Shown one piece after another: positions 6,587-11,269 of a stretch of DNA of 11,269 bases (positions within the stretch are counted from its first letter, which is position 1; every line of letters starts with the position of its first letter). Both the position numbers and the translations under genes were made by a program. The notes under the pieces were generated by a model. The model was not told where the DNA came from. It saw only the letters and a program-made list of their open reading frames with translations, and ran no database searches. The stretch lies in the NCBI GenBank assembly GCA_016708435.1, contig JADJFV010000024.1:1-11269 (forward strand), read 5' to 3'. The stretch is from Leptospiraceae bacterium (GTDB taxonomy: Bacteria; Spirochaetota; Leptospiria; Leptospirales; Leptospiraceae).

Positions 6587-6736
6587 TATCTTCAATAACT
6601 CTCTAAAATAATACTTTACTTACAAGTTAAATCAATTAATTATTTTTCTTCATAAAACTCTTATTGAAAACCAAGCAGCGTAAAAATAGATATAAAAAAA
6701 AGTAGATCAGTTGATAAAAGAAGTAAGGAGCAACAA
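6587..6736. promoter_or_regulatory. Divergent intergenic region between the DUF2283 module and the RHH-like gene
   Basis: About 150 bases of very AT-rich DNA lie between two divergently transcribed genes, so both promoters should be here. On the plus strand, TTGAAA (6664-6669) and TAGATA (6687-6692) are spaced by 17 bases, a poor but plausible -35/-10 pair, and the ribosome site AAGGAG (6725-6730) sits six bases before the ATG at 6737. No clear operator repeat was found. A ribbon-helix-helix protein encoded next door would be the natural regulator. Confidence 0.35.
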
Positions 6737-7090
6737 ATGGGATTTATGATTAATGATGGAGATAACAAAGATAAGCCTAAGAAGTCTATGACAGGAGCGG
6801 AATTCAAGAAGGCAGTAGAAAATAGTCCTTATTTAAGAAAAATAGCTGGCGAGCTACAGCAGGCAATGGAAGAAGAGTTTGAACAAATGGAACAGGAAGA
6901 AGAATACCATTCCGCAACCGCAAACATAAGACCAACACAAATTAAATCACCCAAAGATTTTAATATGCCAATTTATCTAGAAGAAGATTTACGAGAATAT
7001 TTTTTTACATATACAAAAGAACACAAATTGGATTCGACAGAATATATCAATAAACTCCTGAGAAAAATAAAGGATAGGAATGAATTTTAG
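6737..7090 (+). CDS. Ribbon-helix-helix-like small protein, possible antitoxin (117 aa)
   Basis: AAGGAG stands six bases before the ATG, giving a confident start. The N-terminal part is polar, with a strongly acidic helix around residues 40-58 (AMEEEFEQMEQEEEYHS). The C-terminal 42 residues fit a ribbon-helix-helix fold: strand FNMPIYLEE, helix EDLREYFFTYTKEH, turn, helix STEYINKLLRKIKDR. CopG- and BrnA-type antitoxins have this order with DNA binding by the strand. No toxin gene follows; the next gene is convergent. It is divergent from the DUF2283 pair, so it may autoregulate the shared intergenic region. Family assignment is structural pattern only; an unrelated helical protein cannot be excluded. 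Confidence 0.6.
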   Translation: MGFMINDGDNKDKPKKSMTGAEFKKAVENSPYLRKIAGELQQAMEEEFEQMEQEEEYHSATANIRPTQIKSPKDFNMPIYLEEDLREYFFTYTKEHKLDSTEYINKLLRKIKDRNEF

Positions 7091-7109
7091 GAAATGCTGT
7101 CAATTTTAT

Positions 7110-7139
7110 TGGATTACGCAAATTTTATAATTTAATCCA
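7110..7139. terminator. Hairpin between convergent genes
   Basis: TGGATT (7110-7115) pairs with AATCCA (7134-7139), and inside it AAATT pairs with AATTT around TTAT, giving an interrupted stem of about 11 pairs. It begins 20 bases after the RHH-like gene and ends exactly at the metallopeptidase stop codon (7140-7142). No T-run follows on either strand, so it is at best a weak bidirectional terminator or mRNA end stabiliser. Confidence 0.3.
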
Positions 7140-7862
7140 CTACACAAACCTAACTTCAATATTCTTATTCAAATAATCACGCCGTTTTGACCAATCGGGA
7201 TTAACCTTTGAAAGTAAATTGTAAAAGCGTGGACTATGGTTGTAAACCTTTAGATGACAAAGTTCATGTTGGATTACATAGTCGATACAAGATTTAGGAG
7301 CTGCTAGTAGTTCGGGATTCAGATGTATTAATCCGTTTTTGTTGCAGCTTCCCCAACGCTTTTTCATGGATTTAATTTTCCAATTAGGTATAGATGTAAC
7401 TCCAATTTTAGAAGTATCCTTTATACATTTTTGAAATCTTTCGGCAAATATTATTTTGCCTCTCTCTTTATACCAATCTACAATTAGATTTTTACAATTC
7501 TCTTCTGATCTATTGATATAAGGTATTTTAAGAATGAGTCTTCCATTTTTTAATTGAACTTCTGTATTCTTTGAATCAACTATTTTTAAACGATATTGTT
7601 TGCCTAAGTATTTAAAAGTTTCTCCTGATTGGTATTTAGGAGTAGGTTGTTTTGGTTGGAATTTAGAAAATTCTAATTTGTTCTTAATAATCCAGGAAGC
7701 TCGTTTCTTTACTTTTTGAAGAATCAATTCTAGTTTTGCATCGTTTGGTGCAACTACTTCTACTTTTTGGTCTGGATACACATGAATAGCCAGTGTCTTT
7801 CTATTTTTTCTTATTAAAGAAAAATCTAAATTAGTTTTACCGTATTTAATTTTGTATTTCAC
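7140..7862 (-). CDS. YgjP/SprT-type zinc metallopeptidase (M48/DUF45-like)
   Basis: A 240-residue soluble protein of the YgjP-like family, which commonly accompanies type I restriction genes. The catalytic block is His199-Glu200-Leu-Cys-His203 (IQHELCHL) with a third zinc ligand at His209 (VYNHSPRFY), and the family's KKRWGSC motif stands upstream at 167-173. The N-terminal half is beta-rich, as in homologues (LAIHVYPDQKVEVVAP). The GTG start lies inside the hsdR 3' end: the two genes overlap by 17 bases, and GGAAAG just upstream acts as ribosome site. This layout implies translational coupling to hsdR. The physiological substrate is unknown; its coupling to hsdR suggests a role connected with the restriction complex, for example proteolysis of HsdR-like translocases, but that is inference. 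Confidence 0.85.
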   Translation of the reverse strand: MKYKIKYGKTNLDFSLIRKNRKTLAIHVYPDQKVEVVAPNDAKLELILQKVKKRASWIIKNKLEFSKFQPKQPTPKYQSGETFKYLGKQYRLKIVDSKNTEVQLKNGRLILKIPYINRSEENCKNLIVDWYKERGKIIFAERFQKCIKDTSKIGVTSIPNWKIKSMKKRWGSCNKNGLIHLNPELLAAPKSCIDYVIQHELCHLKVYNHSPRFYNLLSKVNPDWSKRRDYLNKNIEVRFV

Positions 7863-9570
7863 GACTTTCCGCTATTCTAATATTTTCATCCAGGATTCGA
7901 TCTATTACATCTAAATCCCATTTCAAATCATACCTTCCCTTGATAGAAAAAAGGTAGTCTTCTATTTCATTCTTCATTTGATTTTTTACATTCAAGTCTT
8001 GAACCCAGTCACGTTTTTTTAATCGAGTGATAATTTCATTTATCTTTAAAGCAATATCCGCACTAATCTCAGTAGCGGCTACTCCCTGTATTTCTTCCTC
8101 TGAAAATTCTTGTAAGATAAATCGGTAGTATGCCCTTGCCTCCGATTCTGATTTTAATCTATCTGGAATGTCCGATTCCCCTTGAGTCCTGGTATTTTTT
8201 AATGCTTCTTTCATTCTTTCTAAATAGGCTGCATCAGACATACGCTTTGCTCTGTGTTCAGCAATTGCCTCATTAATTACTTCGGACAGCTTTTTATAAA
8301 GAAGGGGATCTTCTTGCATTTTCTCGATACAAGTTTTCTTTAATCTAGATGCAATTGTATCAGCCTTTGCAGCGTCTCCTGAAATACCTTCTAGCTCTCT
8401 TTCAAATCCATCTATATTGAATAAATCTACTGGCTTGATGATTTGTTTTACCGTATCCGCTCCAATGTATTTATTAACAAGATTACGAATTTGAATTTCA
8501 TAACTGGAATAATCCACTGTTTCGCCAAATCGCTGTTTAACGGTAATCCGTAGAGAGTGAAACATCTTAAAATCATCTTTGTATCTTTGAATTGTTTTAG
8601 GATCTGTTGTCTCTTGAAAGTTTGCATTGGCTAATGCCATACCTAAAACATTGGAAAAGATTTTAAGAGACTCATAAAACTTTTCTCTCATATCTTCGGA
8701 TTCTAAATGAATCTGCATCGCCTCAGTATCTTTTTTATTTTCAACTTCTTTGAATACATCCCAAACATTGGTATGATACTCAGGAAGTTTTTTTATTTCC
8801 TCTGAAACATTCGTAACGGAACCAATTATATCTTCTTTATCAAATCCTTCTTTCTCTAATGCTTTGTATAATTCGATTGCGTCATTTAGCTGACCAAAGA
8901 TTCCTCGATAGTCAATGATGAATCCATTTTCTTTTCCATCGTAAAGTCGATTCACCCTTGCAATGGCTTGTAAAATGTTATGCTCCTGGAGACGTTTATC
9001 AATGTAAAGAACGGTATTTCTAGGGGCATCGAAACCAGTAAGCAGTTTATCGATGACAATTAGAATTTCTGGCTCTTCTGAAAATTTAAACGAATCAATA
9101 ATACTCTTCTGGTATTTTTCTGGATTGCCATATCTATCCATCATCGTCTTCCAAAATCTTTGAACTTCTGGAATTTCTTCTTCACTTACTTCGGAATGCT
9201 CTTCTCTTGTATCCGGTGGAGACATTATAATTTCGCTAGAGACCTTTCCAATTTCATCCATGTATTTTTTATATTTAATAGCATCTTGTCTTGAGGATAC
9301 TGCCAATTGTCCCTTGAGACCAGTTCCCTGATACATTCCTGAATGATGAAAGACAACATCGAATGCAATTTCATGTATCCGCTCATCTGCCTTTGCCAAT
9401 TCTTCTTCTCGTCTAAATTTTCTTTTTAAATCTAGTTTTTGATCGTCGGTTAAATCCTTTGTTATCCGCTCAAACCATTTATCAATCTGAGTCTTATCAC
9501 CTTGCAGCTCACTCATTCTACCTTCATAGATAAGAGGAGTCACGGCTCCATCTTCAATCGCCTGGTTCAT
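7846..9570 (-). CDS. hsdR: HsdR C-terminal fragment: second helicase domain and C-terminal region
   Basis: As read, 574 residues starting MNQAIEDGAVTPLIYEGRMS, which corresponds to the middle of HsdR and not to a real N-terminus; no upstream promoter or ribosome site supports a separate gene. It holds motif V (LLTGFDAPRN, residues 176-184) and motif VI (QAIARVNR, 201-208) of the SF2 translocase, followed by the helical C-terminal region typical of HsdR (DUF3387-like: KADTIASRLKK, INEAIAEHRAKRMSDAAYLE) that contacts the methylase. This half carries no further lesions over 1.7 kb. Its last bases overlap the metallopeptidase start. Confidence 0.85.
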   Translation of the reverse strand: MNQAIEDGAVTPLIYEGRMSELQGDKTQIDKWFERITKDLTDDQKLDLKRKFRREEELAKADERIHEIAFDVVFHHSGMYQGTGLKGQLAVSSRQDAIKYKKYMDEIGKVSSEIIMSPPDTREEHSEVSEEEIPEVQRFWKTMMDRYGNPEKYQKSIIDSFKFSEEPEILIVIDKLLTGFDAPRNTVLYIDKRLQEHNILQAIARVNRLYDGKENGFIIDYRGIFGQLNDAIELYKALEKEGFDKEDIIGSVTNVSEEIKKLPEYHTNVWDVFKEVENKKDTEAMQIHLESEDMREKFYESLKIFSNVLGMALANANFQETTDPKTIQRYKDDFKMFHSLRITVKQRFGETVDYSSYEIQIRNLVNKYIGADTVKQIIKPVDLFNIDGFERELEGISGDAAKADTIASRLKKTCIEKMQEDPLLYKKLSEVINEAIAEHRAKRMSDAAYLERMKEALKNTRTQGESDIPDRLKSESEARAYYRFILQEFSEEEIQGVAATEISADIALKINEIITRLKKRDWVQDLNVKNQMKNEIEDYLFSIKGRYDLKWDLDVIDRILDENIRIAESREIQN

Positions 9571-10997
9571 CGTATAGGTATGAATGAATCCACCAAATTT
9601 TTAGCTGTGCTTTTTTTCTTTTTTGAGAAGAGGGGTTCCAGTAAACCCGATATAACATGCGTTAGAAACACACGTTTCATACTTGCATGAGAAATTCCAT
9701 ACTGCGTTCTATGACTTTCATCTACTAAGACAAAAATATTTCTACTTTCACTTTTTAATTTATTCTTTCGTAAACCGGATTCAAATTTATCAATGATCGT
9801 GGTAATGATATTCGCCTTGTTATCCTCAATATGACGAAATAGATTTTCTCCGCTAGTCGCTTGCACAACTTCCTTTCCACAATTCTTAAATGTTTTGTAA
9901 ATCTGATCGTCCAAGTCTACACGGTCAGTAACTAAAATTACTTTCGGATCTTGAATGGATGGTTCGAGACTAATTGCTTTTGCAAGTAAAACCATTGTAA
10001 TGGATTTACCAGAACCAGTTGTATGCCAAATGACTCCGCCGGACCTCGGCGAATCTCCTTTTACATCGGTAACTTTCTTAATCGTTTCTTTGACTGCAAA
10101 GTATTGTTGGTATCTTGGAACTTTCTTTTCCTTATTATCAAATACAATAAATCTCTGGACTAATTCGAGTAGCCGCAGAGGACGAAGTAGACTATAAATA
10201 GATTTGTCCTGTATAGAAGGAATTCTTTTTCCTGAATTCCAAAGTTCCTTCATTTTTTCTTTTTGCCAATTCTCACGAGAACTAAATAGATTTTCTATTT
10301 CTTGAGGTTTTAATTTTTGATTGATCAGTTTTTCCAAATCAGAAATTTCTTTTTTAGAATAATCTTCTTTCCAGATAGCCCAGAATTTATCTTTCGTATC
10401 CGTAGTCGCATACATCGCTTCATTTTGCGAAAGAGAAAGTAGAAATTGAGAATATACAAATAAATGGGGAATCTCGTCTACTCCTTGGTTGCGGATATGT
10501 TGGCTTATCCCCTGTTTAATAGAATCTTTTACATCTGGTCTTTTGCATTCGATTACTACGAGAGGAATTCCATTTACAAATAAAACAATATCCGGTCTTC
10601 TAGTTTGGTGGCTATGCCTTCTTTCGATTACAAATTCATCGCATACATGAAATACATTATTCTCTATGTTTTCCCAATCAATGTATTTCAAAGAAAAACT
10701 TCTTGTATAACCCTCGATAGTTTGTTCAAAACTTTTTCCAAGAGTAATTAAATCATAAACCTTTTCGTTCGTAGTCATAAGACTATCAAAAGGAATATCT
10801 CGTATTTCTTGGATCGCCTTATCAATATTAGCTTCTGAAAAAGAATGATCTTTTCCTTTAAAATTAAACGTATTAAACTTCTTTAATTGTTCTCGTAAAA
10901 CCAAATCCAAAACTGCTTGGCTTGTTTTTTCTCTACGAAGTCGCAATGCCTCAGTGGGGTTAAGATAGTTATACCCCAAATTCATAAGCAAATGCAA
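9567..10997 (-). CDS. hsdR: HsdR N-terminal fragment: nuclease plus helicase motifs I-II
   Basis: As read, 476 residues from a TTG; the true start is the ATG at 11083, reached after restoring one base near 11021-11026. Residues 134-152 carry the PD-(D/E)xK nuclease: RRPDIVLFV (Asp136) and VVIECKRP (Glu150, Lys152). Residues 321-332 are the Walker A motif (GVIWHTTGSGKS, Lys331), 353-362 motif Ia (VILVTDRVDL) and 423-430 motif II (VLVDESHR). It ends with about 30 off-frame residues (from FLTHVISGLL to SFIPIR) that have no place in this family. The fragment could fold as nuclease and first RecA-like domain, but translocation needs the second half. Confidence 0.85.
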   Translation of the reverse strand: MHLLMNLGYNYLNPTEALRLRREKTSQAVLDLVLREQLKKFNTFNFKGKDHSFSEANIDKAIQEIRDIPFDSLMTTNEKVYDLITLGKSFEQTIEGYTRSFSLKYIDWENIENNVFHVCDEFVIERRHSHQTRRPDIVLFVNGIPLVVIECKRPDVKDSIKQGISQHIRNQGVDEIPHLFVYSQFLLSLSQNEAMYATTDTKDKFWAIWKEDYSKKEISDLEKLINQKLKPQEIENLFSSRENWQKEKMKELWNSGKRIPSIQDKSIYSLLRPLRLLELVQRFIVFDNKEKKVPRYQQYFAVKETIKKVTDVKGDSPRSGGVIWHTTGSGKSITMVLLAKAISLEPSIQDPKVILVTDRVDLDDQIYKTFKNCGKEVVQATSGENLFRHIEDNKANIITTIIDKFESGLRKNKLKSESRNIFVLVDESHRTQYGISHASMKRVFLTHVISGLLEPLFSKKKKSTAKNLVDSFIPIR

Positions 10998-11130
10998 AGC
11001 AGGGATTAAGGAAGAAAAATCTTCTCTGTATTCAGATATCTGTTATCAATCTCAGTTGGAATTTTATGAATATTCTCTGACATTATTTTCCAGTTTTCTT
11101 CATAGTTCAAATTCGATCCCTCGGATTTAT

Positions 11131-11253
11131 TTAGAAGAAAATATAAGCAAACCATCCATATTTAATATTTTCTAGTAAAATTGGAAACCGGGATAAATGT
11201 TCGTCGTTTTTTATACCTTGCCTTGTCTTAGGATGAACTACTGGCACTCTCAT
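11131..11253 (-). CDS. Small unrecognised ORF upstream of hsdR (40 aa)
   Basis: A 40-residue frame beginning MRVPVVHPKTRQGIKNDEH. Its ATG overlaps the TGA (11252-11250) of a reading frame that enters from the right edge in an ATGA arrangement, which suggests operon-style coupling to a preceding gene, possibly hsdS or hsdM. No family was recognised. Adding one T to a short T-run just before its stop would carry the frame through to the hsdR start with no stop, so it may be a truncated or frameshifted larger ORF. Too short to judge alone. Confidence 0.3.
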   Translation of the reverse strand: MRVPVVHPKTRQGIKNDEHLSRFPILLENIKYGWFAYIFF

Positions 11254-11269
11254 CTTATTATAAACATTT

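Larger units (their letters stand above)
7846..11083 (-). pseudogene. hsdR: Type I restriction enzyme R subunit, broken by four indels
   Basis: HsdR cleaves and translocates unmodified DNA in complex with HsdM and HsdS. With four single-base corrections the whole locus reads as one protein of about 1079 residues, a normal HsdR length: one base missing near 11021-11026, one missing near 9661-9666, one extra in the T7 run at 9611-9617 and one missing from the T5 run at 9598-9602. The start is the ATG at 11083 behind TGGAAAATA, giving MSENIHKIPTEIDNRYLNTE, then (shifted) EDFSSLIPALHLLMNLG. Corrected, the lost part reads NACYIGFTGTPLLKKEK, restoring helicase motif III (FTGTP). As printed the enzyme is split exactly between motifs II and III and would be inactive. 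HsdM and HsdS are not in the window. Real decay, phase variation or sequencing error are all possible. Confidence 0.85.

Noticed and set aside
9598..9666. Programmed ribosomal frameshifting in hsdR
   Set aside because: Three separate shifts in about 70 bases would be needed, and none matches a known slippery site with a clear downstream structure.
9955..10197. Plus-strand open frame of 80 codons, and a similar one at 9502-9690
   Set aside because: Both are antisense shadows of hsdR coding sequence with no supporting features.
1..11269. CRISPR array, tRNA, rRNA or insertion-sequence transposase
   Set aside because: No regularly spaced repeats, cloverleaf-like sequence, rRNA-like stretch or transposase motif was seen on either strand.

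Overview
The window is a low-GC accessory region from a bacterium, most likely a spirochaete close to Leptospira. That placement is an inference from AT-rich codon use, secreted lipoproteins with loose spirochaete-like lipoboxes, an SH3-type lipoprotein and small DUF-family genes. No RNA marker gene is present to confirm it.

Left third (1-3300): a run of broken genes. On the minus strand lies a decayed multi-pass membrane protein whose tail weakly resembles a lytic-transglycosylase fold. Divergent from it, on the plus strand, are a DUF6438 lipoprotein broken into several frames, a contracted and frameshifted DUF6150-like secreted protein, and a DUF5063-like gene split by an in-frame TAA. All are recognisable across two or more frames, so each reads best as one ancestral gene.

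Middle (3460-7140): a large SH3-like lipoprotein (minus, two frameshifts), then an intact tyrosine recombinase (minus) that looks visibly less AT-rich than its neighbours. A perfect 14-bp inverted repeat overlaps the recombinase stop codon. Next come a two-gene minus-strand module (DUF2283 protein with an unusual N-terminal extension, plus a 61-aa partner) and, divergent from it, a ribbon-helix-helix-like small protein. This part looks like a toxin-antitoxin-type or regulatory module.

Right part (7140-11269): the end of a type I restriction-modification operon on the minus strand. A tiny unrecognised ORF is followed by hsdR (restriction and translocation subunit) and then by a YgjP/SprT-type zinc metallopeptidase whose GTG start lies inside the hsdR 3' end. 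hsdM and hsdS are not in the window and would be expected beyond the right edge. hsdR is full length (about 1079 residues) only if four single-base indels are corrected. Three of them lie within about 70 bp between helicase motifs II and III.

A recurring theme is that almost every broken gene can be repaired by adding or removing one base, usually in an A or T run. Some lesions may therefore be sequencing or assembly errors. Three in-frame stop codons in the left third look instead like substitutions and argue for real decay there. Recombinase, restriction operon, TA-like module and a gene graveyard together suggest a genomic island or defence hotspot.
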